A stretch of DNA of 64,000 nucleotides, from contig BPGJ01000007.1 of NCBI GenBank assembly GCA_026002975.1, positions 1 to 64,000 on the forward strand. Reading direction: 5' to 3'. Below the pieces are notes generated by a model. The model saw only the letters and a program-made list of their open reading frames with translations. It had not been told where the DNA came from and did not search any database. The stretch comes from Acidimicrobiia bacterium. Lineage in GTDB: Bacteria; Actinomycetota; Acidimicrobiia; Spongiisociales; ZC4RG35. The translations under genes were made by a program, and so were the position numbers. Shown here piece by piece: positions 17,169 through 26,436 of this stretch; position 1 is the stretch's first letter, and the number at the start of each line of letters is the position of its first letter.

Positions 17169-18767
17169 TCAGACCACCTCGACCCAGCCCACCACCTCGG
17201 GTATACGCCGGGCCAGGAGCCTGCCGGCCAGCCAGGTGGCCGTGGTGTACACCGCCACCCCCCACAGCACCGCGAACAGGTGGGTGAACCAGGCCGGTAT
17301 GACGTTGCCGAAGGAGACGGTGAGAACCACCACCGAGGCAGGCACCACCAGGAGCAGGCCGATCACCCCGAATCCGACCGCCTGAGCCCCGATCGCAAGG
17401 CAGCCCTGCTCGGTCGCCTGGGAGAACACGTCGGTCCCTTCCCGGGGGAGGCGGAGAGGTGCGATGACCGACACCAGGTTCCCCACCGCGAGCTGACACC
17501 CCACGGCGGCCACCCACAGGGAAGGAAGGAAGGCCAGCATCGACCAGGAGGAGGACACCCAGGCCAGGAACACGCCGGCGACCGCCGTCTCGACTGCCAA
17601 GGCTAGACCCGCGGCCAGGTTCTTCCCGGCCAGGAGCCGTCCAGGACCAGCCGGAAGCACGAACAGGAAACTCGCCGCGTTCCGTTCCCAGCCGAACAGG
17701 TTGAGGACGATGGGGAGACCGACGAAGAGTACGACCACCGGAGCCAGGAGGGGGAGCCACTCCCTCTCCTGGAAGGCCGCCAGGCCTCGGGTCCCCACCA
17801 CCATCGACGCGACCGCCAGACCCAGGAAGATGACGGCCCCGGTCCACACCAGTCGTTGCCGGGGGTCTCTCAGGTAGAAGCGGATCTCCTTGGCGACCAT
17901 CGCCGTTACCGGCCCCCATCCGGGTCCGGAGACCAGTCCCCTCCGTCGGGCTCGCCGCCCCGGGCCCGGATGGCCTTCCGGGGTGGTGAGCAGGTGCCGC
18001 AGCATCCGGTGCCACAGGTAGGCGAGCACCGTCGTCCAGCCGGCCGCCACCCCCACCGCCAGGACGGTCCTCGCCCAGTCCCCGGCCGCGGCAGCCAACA
18101 CCACTTCCCTCGCGGCGAGGGGTGGGAGGACCAGAGCCCAGTCGCCCAGCGGGTGGTCGAGCAGCGCCCCGGCCAGCCCGTCCCGGGCGACCGCGGTGCG
18201 AATCGCCTGCTGCAACGCGAACCCGACCGAAGCCAGCCCGGCGACGATGACCATCGACAGGTTACGGCCGTGCCTGGTCCGCAACACGGCCGACACCGCG
18301 GTCGAGAAGAGCTGGGTGGAGGTGACCAGCAGGGCGAGGTAGAGCACACCTCCCAGAGCGGCGGCGGGGGCTATCCCCCCGAAGACCGCCAGGTCGGCGC
18401 CCAGCAGGGTGAGCGGCACCACCACGCTGGGTGACACCAGGGCGGCGACGCCCAGCCCGGCCACCAGCTTGACCGGGGGTATGGGCAGGAGGGCGAACTG
18501 GGCGGGGTCCAGGTGCTCGTCGAGGGGGAACAACACCACGGGCAGGGTCACCCAAACCGCGTAGAACAGCAGCCCGGCCCATCGGGCCATCTCCTGGGCC
18601 GCCTCGGGAGGGAGCCCGGTCATGGTGTCGAGGTGGAGGCGGGCCAGGTGGAAGGCTGCCCAGGCGAGGAGACCGACCGTGGCGGGTAGACCCACCCGAC
18701 GCTGCCAGTCGGCCCTCAGCCCGTTCCAGAGGAGCCTTGCCTTCAGCCAGACGAGCCGTGCAACCAA
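17169..18767 (-). CDS. ABC-2-like exporter permease, about 532 aa
   Basis: A polytopic membrane protein with about twelve hydrophobic segments arranged as two six-helix halves split by a basic loop (GPGRRARRRGLVSGPGWGP). The second half starts with VAKEIRFYLRDPRQRL, typical of ABC-2 type exporters. I chose TTG 18765-18767, 5 bases after a GAGGAG ribosome site and inside the end of the ATPase gene, giving MVARLVWLKARLLWNGLR. It should form an exporter with the overlapping ATPase. Substrate unknown. Confidence 0.8.
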   Translation of the reverse strand: MVARLVWLKARLLWNGLRADWQRRVGLPATVGLLAWAAFHLARLHLDTMTGLPPEAAQEMARWAGLLFYAVWVTLPVVLFPLDEHLDPAQFALLPIPPVKLVAGLGVAALVSPSVVVPLTLLGADLAVFGGIAPAAALGGVLYLALLVTSTQLFSTAVSAVLRTRHGRNLSMVIVAGLASVGFALQQAIRTAVARDGLAGALLDHPLGDWALVLPPLAAREVVLAAAAGDWARTVLAVGVAAGWTTVLAYLWHRMLRHLLTTPEGHPGPGRRARRRGLVSGPGWGPVTAMVAKEIRFYLRDPRQRLVWTGAVIFLGLAVASMVVGTRGLAAFQEREWLPLLAPVVVLFVGLPIVLNLFGWERNAASFLFVLPAGPGRLLAGKNLAAGLALAVETAVAGVFLAWVSSSWSMLAFLPSLWVAAVGCQLAVGNLVSVIAPLRLPREGTDVFSQATEQGCLAIGAQAVGFGVIGLLLVVPASVVVLTVSFGNVIPAWFTHLFAVLWGVAVYTTATWLAGRLLARRIPEVVGWVEVV

Positions 18768-19534
18768 GACAACTCTCCTCGGTCGGGGTCGCCCCCCACC
18801 GCGACGATGAAGGCATCCTCGACGTTGGTGGTTCCGGTACGGGCGCACAGCCCCTCGGGGGTGTCCTCCACCGCCAACCTGCCCTTGACCATGATCCCGA
18901 TCCGGGTGCACAGCCGCTCCACCAGGTGCATCTCGTGTCCCGAGAAGACGATGGTGGCGCCGGCTTCGGTGTAGCGGACGAGGAGCTGCTGGATCAGGCG
19001 GGCGCTGACCGGGTCCACCCCCTCGAATGGCTCATCGAGGAACAGGACTTCGGGTCCGTGGATGATGGCTGCGGCCAGCGCCACCTTCTTGCGCATGCCC
19101 CGCGAATAGTCGGCGACCAGCTTGTTCGCCGCGTCCGCCAGGTCGAGCATCTCCAGCAGGCGGTCGCGCCGCTCCTTGGCTTCCTGTTTGGGAAGACCGT
19201 GCATGGCGGCGGTGAAGTCGAGCAGCTCGGCCCCGGTGAGACGCTCGTACAGGTTGAACTCCTCGGGCAGGACCCCGATGCGACGCTTCACTTCGAGGGG
19301 ATCCCTCCAGGTGTCGTGGGGGCCGACCCCGGCGGTTCCGTCGCTGGGGCGTAGGAGACCGACGATCATCTTTATGGTGGTCGTCTTCCCGGCCCCGTTC
19401 TGGCCGAGCAGACCGTAGAACTCGCCCCGGGCTATGGAGAGGTCGAGCCCGTCGACCGCCACCGTCTTCCCGAATCTGCGGGTGAGGCTCCGAGTCCAGA
19501 CCGCCGGCACTCCGTTGAGGGTGTTCGAATCCAT
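18743..19534 (-). CDS. ABC transporter ATP-binding protein, drug/lipid exporter type
   Basis: A 263-aa ATPase with Walker A GLLGQNGAGKTTTIKMIVGL, signature YSRGMRKKVALAAA (in place of LSGGQ), Walker B EVLFLDEPFEGVD and H-loop IVFSGHEMHLV. PDB-type features such as RIGVLPEEFNLYERLTGAEL place it with CcmA/DrrA-like exporters. It overlaps the permease start by 25 bases on the same strand, so the two are coupled. No regulator gene is adjacent, and the ligand cannot be inferred. Confidence 0.9.
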   Translation of the reverse strand: MDSNTLNGVPAVWTRSLTRRFGKTVAVDGLDLSIARGEFYGLLGQNGAGKTTTIKMIVGLLRPSDGTAGVGPHDTWRDPLEVKRRIGVLPEEFNLYERLTGAELLDFTAAMHGLPKQEAKERRDRLLEMLDLADAANKLVADYSRGMRKKVALAAAIIHGPEVLFLDEPFEGVDPVSARLIQQLLVRYTEAGATIVFSGHEMHLVERLCTRIGIMVKGRLAVEDTPEGLCARTGTTNVEDAFIVAVGGDPDRGELSWLHGSSG

Positions 19535-19582
19535 GGATCCATTCCTATCGGAAAGTGGCGGCCGGGGCTGAACCCGGAACGG

Positions 19583-20407
19583 TCATCGCCGGTCCGGGTC
19601 GACGAGCTGCCGGAGAGCCAGCGTGGCGAAGAAGAAGAGGATGGCCAGACCAGCCATGCTGGCCGAGGCCGCGGTGCCGGCGTGGAAACTGACCAGCAGT
19701 CCGCCGACCACCGACGCGGCGCCCATCACTACGGCCACGATCATCATCGAAGGCACCCGGCGGGCGATCAGAGCGGCGGTGGCGGGAGGCCCCACCAGCA
19801 GGCCGAAGACCAGCAGGGTTCCCACGGTCTGAAAGGAGGCCACCACGGTGGCGGTGACCAACGCCAGCAACGTGAGGTGGGCAACCCGGGGACGCATCCC
19901 GAGGGCCTGTGCTTTCGCTTCGTTGAAGGAAAGGGCGAGGAGAGCCCGGTAGAGGACCGCGGTTCCGGTCAGGGCGAGGACCGCGGCTGCGCCGAGGATC
20001 GCCAGGTCCCTGCCGGTCACTCCCAACGGGTCCCCGAAGAGGATCCCGGTGAGGCTCCCCGCGTAGGAGGCGGTCCGGGAGATGATCACCACGCCGAGGG
20101 CCAGCATCCCCACGAAGAGCAGCCCGATCCCGGTGTCCTCACCCAGTCGCGAATAACGATGCACCAGGAATATCCCCGCCGCCATGACCAGGGCGGAGCC
20201 GATCGCTCCGATGATCGGCTCGAAACCGAGCAGGACCGCCAATGCGATGCCGGGGAGTACCCCGTGGGCCAAGGCGTCGCCCAGGAAGGTCATTCCTCGG
20301 AGCACGACCCAGGTCCCGACCAGGGAGGTGGCGACGACCGCCAGCAGGCCGGCCACCAGAGCCTGCTGCATGAAGCCGAGCGAGAAGGGTTCGGTCAGCC
20401 AGGTCAT
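19583..20407 (-). CDS. znuB: Metal ABC transporter permease, ZnuB/ABC-3 family
   Basis: A 274-aa permease with eight or nine hydrophobic segments and ABC-3 family landmarks: MQQALVAGLLAVVATSLVGT, VVLRGMTFLGDALAHGVLPG, SRTASYAGSLTGILFGDPLG and FQTVGTLLVFGLLVGPPATA. It conducts divalent metal, most likely zinc (manganese and iron are alternatives), through the membrane. It overlaps the binding-protein gene by 4 bases and works with the ATPase encoded beyond the divergent fur-family gene. Confidence 0.9.
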   Translation of the reverse strand: MTWLTEPFSLGFMQQALVAGLLAVVATSLVGTWVVLRGMTFLGDALAHGVLPGIALAVLLGFEPIIGAIGSALVMAAGIFLVHRYSRLGEDTGIGLLFVGMLALGVVIISRTASYAGSLTGILFGDPLGVTGRDLAILGAAAVLALTGTAVLYRALLALSFNEAKAQALGMRPRVAHLTLLALVTATVVASFQTVGTLLVFGLLVGPPATAALIARRVPSMMIVAVVMGAASVVGGLLVSFHAGTAASASMAGLAILFFFATLALRQLVDPDRR

Positions 20408-21366
20408 CGGAGCGCCTCGACGATACGCCGTGCGTTCTCCCGCATCATCCCAACATAGGTGTCGGCGTCGCTTCCCGCCGGTCCCAAAGAATCGGAGAAC
20501 AGCTCGACGACTTGGAGGCCCTCGAGTTCCGCCGACAGAGCCTCGGCCAGATCGTGGGAAGCCTCCGGTTCGACGAACACGACCCGGACGTTCTCCCGGC
20601 GCATCGCGGCGACCAGCTCGGCCAATTCGCGGGGCGATGGGCGGGCATGGGTGTCCCCGCCGGGCAGTATCACCCCCACGATCTGGAACCCGTACCGTTC
20701 GGCCAGATAACGAAACGAATCGTGGGAGGTGACCAGCTTGCGGCGCTCCTCGGGGATGGTGCGGTACTGCTGTTCCAGCTCGGCGTGGAGTGCTTCGAGC
20801 TCGGCCCGGTAGGCGGCCGCCCGACCCTGCCAGCCGATCTCGGGTCGCAGCTCGGCCAGGGAGTTGGCGATCACCTCGGCTGCAGCGGCCATCCTGAGCG
20901 GATCGTGCCAGAAGTGGGGGTCGCAGTCTCCGTGGGCATGGCCCTCGTCCGGGGCCTCGTCGACGGACTCGTGGAGCGGGCAGGGTCCCCCGCCGCCGGC
21001 CCGGAGCGGCTCGATCTCCTCGCCGACCGCCAATACCCGCACCCCGTCTTCACGGGCCGCCGAGACGGCGTCGGCCAGGGCGTCCGGCTCCAGTCCCAGA
21101 CCGACGGTCACGACCAGATCGGCTCGACGGACCTCGGCCACCTGCTGGGCGGAAGGTGCGAAGTCGTGGGGATCCACTCCCGGAGGCATCAGTACCCCGG
21201 GGGCCTCCACCCCCAGCTGCGTGACCACATCGCCCAGGATGCTGGTAGTGACCACCACCGAGGGGGAGTCCGCCTCGGTGGGACTGCAGGCGACCGCGAA
21301 CAAGGCCACCACCGCGGAAACCGCCACGAGGCTCTTCGTCTTACCGAGGCGGGACTTGGCCATCAT
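20404..21366 (-). CDS. znuA: Zinc-type ABC transporter substrate-binding lipoprotein (ZnuA-like)
   Basis: A 320-aa cluster A-I binding protein with signal peptide and lipobox LFAVAC (about residue 27). Metal ligands are visible at VDPHDFAPS, the second His in DPHFWHDP, a third in LVTSHDSFRYLAERYGF and an acidic ligand late in DADTYVGMM. Between the first two lies a Cys/His/acid-rich loop (CPLHESVDEAPDEGHAHGDC), typical of zinc receptors. ATG 21366 or 21363 follows the ribosome site GGGAG. Transcription starts in the shared region with the Fur-type box. Confidence 0.92.
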   Translation of the reverse strand: MMAKSRLGKTKSLVAVSAVVALFAVACSPTEADSPSVVVTTSILGDVVTQLGVEAPGVLMPPGVDPHDFAPSAQQVAEVRRADLVVTVGLGLEPDALADAVSAAREDGVRVLAVGEEIEPLRAGGGGPCPLHESVDEAPDEGHAHGDCDPHFWHDPLRMAAAAEVIANSLAELRPEIGWQGRAAAYRAELEALHAELEQQYRTIPEERRKLVTSHDSFRYLAERYGFQIVGVILPGGDTHARPSPRELAELVAAMRRENVRVVFVEPEASHDLAEALSAELEGLQVVELFSDSLGPAGSDADTYVGMMRENARRIVEALR

Positions 21367-21385
21367 CTGCTCCCTTCGAGTAAAA

Positions 21386-21400
21386 TGAGAATCATTATCA
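21386..21400. promoter_or_regulatory. Fur/Zur-type operator (7-1-7) between divergent znuA and fur-family genes
   Basis: TGAGAAT-C-ATTATCA differs at one position from the perfect 7-1-7 Fur-family palindrome. It overlaps a minus-strand GATAAT (21394-21399), a good -10 for znuA, and lies just upstream of a plus-strand TATAGT (21405-21410) that starts only 7 bases before the regulator's ATG at 21417. One bound repressor could therefore shut both directions, and the regulator mRNA may be leaderless. Confidence 0.82.
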
Positions 21401-21416
21401 ATAGTATAGTGGGGGC

Positions 21417-21858
21417 ATGAGCGGTGAGGGTGATCCCCTGGAACAGATCCCCGGCTATCTGCACGCCCGGGGTATCCGTTACACGCCGGGCCGTCGGGCG
21501 GTGATAGAAGCCCTGGCCGAAGCGAACGGGCCCAAGAGCGCCGCCGAGCTGGCCGAAGCCAGGTCGTTGCCCCTGTCTTCGGTGTACCGCTCCCTGGCGG
21601 TGCTGGAAGGAGGCCGGGGTCGTGGTGCGGCACCAGCACCCCGAGGGGTCCCACCAGTACGAGCTCGCCGAGTGGCTGGCCGGTCACCATCACCACGTGG
21701 TCTGTATGGAGTGCGGCGAGGTCGAAGACGTGCATCTCGACGAGGATCAGGAACGCACCCTTCGAGCCTTGGCCGCCGCGGTGGCCAAAGGTGCCCGCTA
21801 CCGCATCGGAGGACACGTGCTGGAGGTCGAAGGGGTGTGTCGGAGATGCGGAGCGTGA
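21417..21858 (+). CDS. zur: Fur-family metal-dependent repressor, Zur-like (one frameshift)
   Basis: About 146 aa. The N-terminal winged helix is RGIRYTPGRRAVIEALAE ... LPLSSVYRSLAVLE; the C-terminal half has HQYELAEWLAGHHHHVVCME, the structural zinc pairs CMECG and CRRCG, and regulatory His/Glu ligands. The two parts are in different frames and rejoin as LAVLEEAGVVVRHQHPEG when one G is removed from 21609-21610. With zinc-type transport genes on both sides and a 7-1-7 box at its promoter it is probably Zur; Fur or Mur specificity cannot be excluded. Its stop overlaps the ATPase start. Confidence 0.87.
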
Positions 21859-22655
21859 CCCCGGCGGTGGTGGGCCGGGGGGTCGAGCTGCGATACGGCG
21901 ACCGCTTGGCACTGGCCGCATCCGACTTCACGATTCCGGCGGGCGGGTCGACGGTGATGATCGGGCCCAACGGGTCGGGCAAGTCGACGCTGTTGGCGGC
22001 GATCGCCGGGCTGCATCCGGTGCATGCGGGGGACCTCCAGGTGGCGGGCGGCCCACCGGGCGGAACGAACGTCGCCTTCGTCATGCAGGCCACCAAGGTG
22101 AACGAGCTGCTGCCGGTGACGGTCAGAGAAGTCGTGGCCATGGGCCGCTACGCCCACCTGGGTCTGTGGCGCCGGTTCGGTCCCGCCGACCGGCAGGCGG
22201 TAGAAGCGGCCATCCTCCGGCTCGGGCTGAGTGACGTCGCGGGGCGGCACCTGGCCGAGCTCTCGGGAGGACAACGTCAGAGGGTCTTCGTGGCCCAGGG
22301 GCTCGCTCAGGAGCATTCGATCCTCCTCATGGACGAACCCACCACCGGTCTCGACCTGGTCTCCTCCGCCGAGATCGCCAGGGTCGTGGAGGAGGAGACG
22401 GCGGAAGGCAAGACAGTCGTGTTGGCGGGGCACGACCTCGCCGAGGCGGCCGAGGCGGATCACGTGATCCTGCTGGCCAACCGGGTGGTGGCGGAGGGGC
22501 CACCCGCCGAGGTCCTGGTACCCGCGCTGTTGTCCGAGGCGTACCAGACACGGATCTTCGACGCCGGGGGGATCCTGGTGGACGATTCGGCGCATCGCGC
22601 CGCGGGCCGCAGACACGTGCATCGGCGCCGGAGGGGTGTCGGAGGCGGCGGTTAG
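21846..22655 (+). CDS. znuC: Metal ABC transporter ATP-binding protein (ZnuC-like)
   Basis: A 269-aa ATPase, start ATG 21846 inside the end of the Fur-family gene. Walker A is GPNGSGKSTLLAAIAGL, signature LAELSGGQRQRVFVAQ, Walker B ILLMDEPTTGLD, H-loop VLAGHDLAEA. Motifs such as VREVVAMGRYAHLGLWRRF are typical of zinc/manganese ABC-3 partners. The transporter is thus split: receptor and permease on the minus strand, regulator and ATPase on the plus strand, all around one operator. A basic, His-containing tail (RAAGRRHVHRRRRG) is unusual. Confidence 0.9.
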   Translation: MRSVTPAVVGRGVELRYGDRLALAASDFTIPAGGSTVMIGPNGSGKSTLLAAIAGLHPVHAGDLQVAGGPPGGTNVAFVMQATKVNELLPVTVREVVAMGRYAHLGLWRRFGPADRQAVEAAILRLGLSDVAGRHLAELSGGQRQRVFVAQGLAQEHSILLMDEPTTGLDLVSSAEIARVVEEETAEGKTVVLAGHDLAEAAEADHVILLANRVVAEGPPAEVLVPALLSEAYQTRIFDAGGILVDDSAHRAAGRRHVHRRRRGVGGGG

Positions 22656-22667
22656 GATCGAGGCCGG

Positions 22668-24308
22668 GTGGAATACCAGGCGCTCTACCGGAAATACCGG
22701 CCGCAGACCTTCGAGGAGGTGATCGGTCAGTCCCACGTCACCTCGACCCTGGCCCGGGAGGTGGCCGAGGGGCGGGTCGCCCACGCCTACCTGTTCGCCG
22801 GTCCCCGGGGAACCGGCAAGACCACCACCGCCAGGATCCTCGCCAAGGCGCTGAACTGCACCGACCGCAGAGCAGACGGTTCCCCATGCAACCGGTGCCG
22901 CTCATGCACAGAGATCTCCGAGGGAGCCTCGCTCGACGTGTTGGAACTCGACGCGGCCAGCCACAACTCGGTCGACGACATCCGGGAGATGCGGGTCTCG
23001 GTCTCCACCGTGGCCTCCTCGGGAGGAGGTCGCCGGGTCTTCATCCTGGACGAAGCCCACATGCTGTCGAAGGCGGCCGGAAACGCGCTCCTCAAGACGT
23101 TGGAGGAGCCGCCCTCCCACGTGCATTTCGTCCTCGCCACGACCGAGCCATACAAGCTGTTGGAGACCATCCGCTCCCGGTCCCAGCGCTTCGACTTCCA
23201 CGCGGTGGGGGTGGAGACCCTGACCGCCCACCTCACCCAGGTCTCCAATGCCGAGGGCTACCAGGCGGAACCGGCCGCCCTGGTGGCGGTGGCCCGCCAC
23301 GCCCGGGGGAGTGTCAGGGACGCCCTGAGCCTGCTCGAGCAGGTGGCGGCGTTGGGAGGCGGCAAGGTGGACGTGGCCGGGGTGGCTCGGGCGTTGGGTC
23401 TCGCCGACGAAGAGGCGTTCGAGATCCTGGCTCGGGCCATCGCCGGCGAAGACACCCGGACTGCTCTGGAGTTGGTGGCTCGCCTGGCCGGCCAGGGTGT
23501 CGACCTTCGGCGTTTCGCGGCCGACGCAGTCGGGTTCTTCCGGGGTGTGTTCTTGGCGCACTACGCCCCCAATCTGGCCGAGGTGGCCGACGAACCCCCC
23601 GAGGTGATCGCGACATGGCAGCGTCTGGCAGAGACGCTTCCCGCATCGGCGACCCTGCGGGCCGTCGACGTGCTGGGAGACACCTTGGTGAGGCTGCGGG
23701 AAGGTCGGGAGGAGCGTCTGATGTTGGAGCTCGCCCTGATTCGCCTCACCCGCCCCGAGACCGCCACCGACCCCGACGCCCTGCTGGCCAGGATCGACCG
23801 CCTGGAGCGGCGGCTGGCCGATGAGTCACGCCCCGCCCCCAGATCCGAACCGAAGCCCGCCCCCAGACCCACCGACAGCCGGCCGGAGGTGGCCGACCGA
23901 CGCCCGGAGCCGACCGGCGCCACGGTCGGCTTCGACGAGTTCCGTTCGATCTGGCCCGGCCTGTTCGGCAGCCTCCGGGAACTGTTGGGGTCGCGCCGCT
24001 GGGCACTGTTCCGGGAGACACGGCCCGGAGCGGTGGAAGGCTCCACCCTGGTGATCGAAGTCCAACACGACTTCCACCTCGAAGCCCTGCGGTCGGATCC
24101 GGCGGTGGCCGCGATCGTCGCCACCCGGGCGAGCGACCTCCTCGGCAAACAGGTGGAGGTGACGTTCCGAGCGGCGGCAGGGGGCCCGGAACCAGAACCC
24201 ACCCCTGAAGCGGCTTCCGAGCCGGACCCGGCGCCTTCGGATCCGTTCACCCTGGTGGAACGGGAACTCGGGGGACGGGTGGTGGAGGAGTTCCCCGTCG
24301 ACGGATGA
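22668..24308 (+). CDS. dnaX: DNA polymerase III subunit gamma/tau
   Basis: A 546-aa clamp-loader ATPase, start GTG 22668. It opens with VEYQALYRKYRPQTFEEVIG, followed by Walker A GPRGTGKTTTARILAKAL, the four-Cys zinc module (CTDRRADGSPCNRCRSC), Walker B VFILDEAHMLSKAA, and the sensor/arginine-finger LLETIRSRSQRFDF. Domain III (RDALSLLEQVAAL) is followed by a Pro-rich linker and a C-terminal tau-like domain (FRSIWPGLFGSLRELLG). It loads the sliding clamp at replication forks. recR follows after 29 bases, the usual dnaX-recR order. Confidence 0.97.
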   Translation: MEYQALYRKYRPQTFEEVIGQSHVTSTLAREVAEGRVAHAYLFAGPRGTGKTTTARILAKALNCTDRRADGSPCNRCRSCTEISEGASLDVLELDAASHNSVDDIREMRVSVSTVASSGGGRRVFILDEAHMLSKAAGNALLKTLEEPPSHVHFVLATTEPYKLLETIRSRSQRFDFHAVGVETLTAHLTQVSNAEGYQAEPAALVAVARHARGSVRDALSLLEQVAALGGGKVDVAGVARALGLADEEAFEILARAIAGEDTRTALELVARLAGQGVDLRRFAADAVGFFRGVFLAHYAPNLAEVADEPPEVIATWQRLAETLPASATLRAVDVLGDTLVRLREGREERLMLELALIRLTRPETATDPDALLARIDRLERRLADESRPAPRSEPKPAPRPTDSRPEVADRRPEPTGATVGFDEFRSIWPGLFGSLRELLGSRRWALFRETRPGAVEGSTLVIEVQHDFHLEALRSDPAVAAIVATRASDLLGKQVEVTFRAAAGGPEPEPTPEAASEPDPAPSDPFTLVERELGGRVVEEFPVDG

Positions 24309-24337
24309 CGGGTCGTCCGGGTTAGCCTTCCCGACCG

Positions 24338-24934
24338 ATGAGCTTCGAAGGGCCCCTGCAGCGTCTCGTCGACGAGTTGGCGCGTCTCCCCGGCGTGGGG
24401 CGCAAGTCGGCGCAGCGGATCGCGTTCCACCTCCTGTCGGTGGACGAGACCGACGCCCGCCGGCTGGCCCAGGCGATCATCGACCTGAGGGACCGGGTCG
24501 GGTATTGCCGCCGCTGCTTCAACGTCACCTCGTCCGACGAGTGCGCCATCTGCCGGGATCCGCGGAGGGATCCGGCGGTGGTGTGCGTGGTGGAACGTCC
24601 CCAGGACGTCGTGGTGATGGAGAGGACGCACGAATTCCATGGGCGGTACCACGTCCTGGGCGGGGCGCTGTCTCCCATCTCGGGGATCGGACCCAACCAG
24701 CTTCGGATACCCGAGCTGCGTCGGCGGGTGGCCGAGGAAGACATCGAGGAGTTGATAGTCGCCACCAATCCGACGGTGGAGGGCGACGCCACCGCCATGT
24801 ACATCTCCCGGGAGTTCAAACCGCTGGGGGTGAGGGTGACCCGCCTGGCGTCGGGACTGCCGGTGGGAGGCGACCTCGACTATGCCGACGAGATCACTCT
24901 CGGCAGGGCCCTGGCGGGACGAGTCGAGATCTGA
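24338..24934 (+). CDS. recR: Recombination mediator RecR
   Basis: A 198-aa protein of normal length. Residues 7-50 are the helix-hairpin-helix region ([20 protein letters not shown]); the Cys4 zinc finger is [16 protein letters not shown]; the Toprim domain runs from [17 protein letters not shown] to [19 protein letters not shown]; the end is [20 protein letters not shown]. RecR acts with RecO/RecF to load RecA on gapped DNA. It converges on the following dehydrogenase gene with 3 bases between stops. Confidence 0.97.
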   Translation: MSFEGPLQRLVDELARLPGVGRKSAQRIAFHLLSVDETDARRLAQAIIDLRDRVGYCRRCFNVTSSDECAICRDPRRDPAVVCVVERPQDVVVMERTHEFHGRYHVLGGALSPISGIGPNQLRIPELRRRVAEEDIEELIVATNPTVEGDATAMYISREFKPLGVRVTRLASGLPVGGDLDYADEITLGRALAGRVEI

Positions 24935-24937
24935 GCT

Positions 24938-26299
24938 TCAGGCGACCACCACCGTCTTGATGTTGACGAACTCCTTGATCCCGAAGTCGGACAACTCCCG
25001 TCCGTAGCCGGACGCCTTGATCCCGCCGAAGGGGAGCCGGGGATCGCTGGCCACGAAAGCGTTCACGAAGCAGCTCCCGGCCTCCAGCATCTGGGCGGCG
25101 ATCCGCTCGCCCCGGTCGACGTCGGTGGTGAACACCGCGGCTCCCAGCCCGAAGGGGGTGTCGTTGGCGATCCGGATGGCGTCCTCCTCGTCGGCCGCCC
25201 GGATGACCGCCGCCACCGGCCCGAATAGCTCTTCGTCGTAGGCCGGCATGCCGGGAGCTACGTCGACGAGGACGGTGGCCGGGTAGAAGGCCCCGGGGCC
25301 TTCGGGGATCTCCCCGCCCAACACCACCCGGGCGCCGGCCTCCACCGACTTGACGACCTGGGCGTGCAGGTCGTCCCGGAGGTCGTGGCGGGCCTGAGGC
25401 CCGATCACCGTGTCCTCCTCCAGAGGATCACCCATCTTGGCCGCCTGCATGTTGGCCACGAAGGCGTCCAGCCAGCGGTCGTACACCGCGGTGTGGACGA
25501 TGAACCGCTTGGCGGCGATGCACGACTGACCCGAATTGATCAGCCTGCTCGCCGCGCAGGTAGCGGCCGCCTTCTCGATGTCGGCGTCCTCCAGCACCAG
25601 ATACGGATCCGATCCACCGAGCTCCAACACCGTCTTCTTGAGCAGCGAGCCCGCCTTCTCGGCCAGAGCCCGCCCGGCCCGATCCGACCCGGTGAGGGTG
25701 GCGGCCGCCACTCCGGGGTGGGACAGCGCTTCGGCTACCCGGGAGCCGGGGATGACCAGGGTCCGGAAGACGTCGTCGGGAAATCCGGCCTCCCGGAACG
25801 CCTCCTCGATCGCAAGGGCGCAGCCGGTCACGTTGGAGGCGTGTTTCAGCACGGCGGTGTTACCCGCCATGATCCCGGGTGCGGCGAACCGGAAGACCTG
25901 CCAGAAGGGGAAGTTCCAGGGCATGACCGCCAACACCACCCCCAGTGGTTCGTAATGGACATATGACTTCGTGCGTTCGGTTCGGATAGGCCGGTCGTGG
26001 AGCATTCCCTGGGCTTCCTCGGCGTAGTAGCGGCACACCCAGGCGCACTTCTCGATCTCGGCCCTACCGGCGGTGATCGGCTTGCCCATCTCTTCTGCCA
26101 TCAGGCGGGCCCACTCCTCTTTGTGGGCCTCCAGGACGTCGGCCAGCCTCCACATGAGGTGGGTGCGGGACGCAAAAGGCCTCCTCCGCCACGATTCGAA
26201 TGCCTGGGCGACCCGGTCGATGATTCCGGCGACCTCCTCCGGGTCGTGCTCCGGGTAGGTGGCGATGACTTGGCCGGTGGTGGGGTTGATCGACTCCAT
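24938..26299 (-). CDS. Aldehyde dehydrogenase, succinate-semialdehyde type
   Basis: A 453-aa NAD(P)-dependent dehydrogenase starting at ATG 26297-26299 (MESINPTTGQVIATYPEHDP); the frame continues upstream but the domain begins here. Landmarks: LAVMPWNFPFWQVFRFAAPG (oxyanion Asn), LTGSDRAGRALAEKAG (nucleotide loop), the general base in LELGGSDPYLVLEDAD, catalytic Cys in NSGQSCIAAKRF, and ELFGPVAAVIRAADEEDAI. This sub-pattern matches GabD-like succinate-semialdehyde dehydrogenases, so oxidation of succinic semialdehyde or a similar aldehyde is likely. No GABA transaminase gene is nearby. Confidence 0.85.
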   Translation of the reverse strand: MESINPTTGQVIATYPEHDPEEVAGIIDRVAQAFESWRRRPFASRTHLMWRLADVLEAHKEEWARLMAEEMGKPITAGRAEIEKCAWVCRYYAEEAQGMLHDRPIRTERTKSYVHYEPLGVVLAVMPWNFPFWQVFRFAAPGIMAGNTAVLKHASNVTGCALAIEEAFREAGFPDDVFRTLVIPGSRVAEALSHPGVAAATLTGSDRAGRALAEKAGSLLKKTVLELGGSDPYLVLEDADIEKAAATCAASRLINSGQSCIAAKRFIVHTAVYDRWLDAFVANMQAAKMGDPLEEDTVIGPQARHDLRDDLHAQVVKSVEAGARVVLGGEIPEGPGAFYPATVLVDVAPGMPAYDEELFGPVAAVIRAADEEDAIRIANDTPFGLGAAVFTTDVDRGERIAAQMLEAGSCFVNAFVASDPRLPFGGIKASGYGRELSDFGIKEFVNIKTVVVA

Positions 26300-26436
26300 A
26301 CCGGTGAGGCTATCCGATCGTCGTGTTCCGTGGCGGGGGCGGAAAGCACCCGATCCGGCCGTCATCGATCTGACCGGCCGGTTAGATTCCGAATCCCGGC
26401 TTCGGGGGAGTCGCGTCAGCGAGTAGGGAGGGATTC

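Noticed and set aside
15403-18015. 870-aa open frame covering phnD and its upstream region
   Set aside because: Only the last 367 residues are PhnD with a proper lipoprotein signal; the upstream part is the shadow of the nucleotidase and exporter genes.
21417-22655. A fused Fur-ABC ATPase protein
   Set aside because: The apparent fusion arises because an extra G shifts the Fur N-terminus into the ATPase frame; separate overlapping genes fit both families.
22640-22667. Signal recognition particle RNA upstream of dnaX, as in some actinobacteria
   Set aside because: The gap is too short and shows no SRP RNA-like hairpin.
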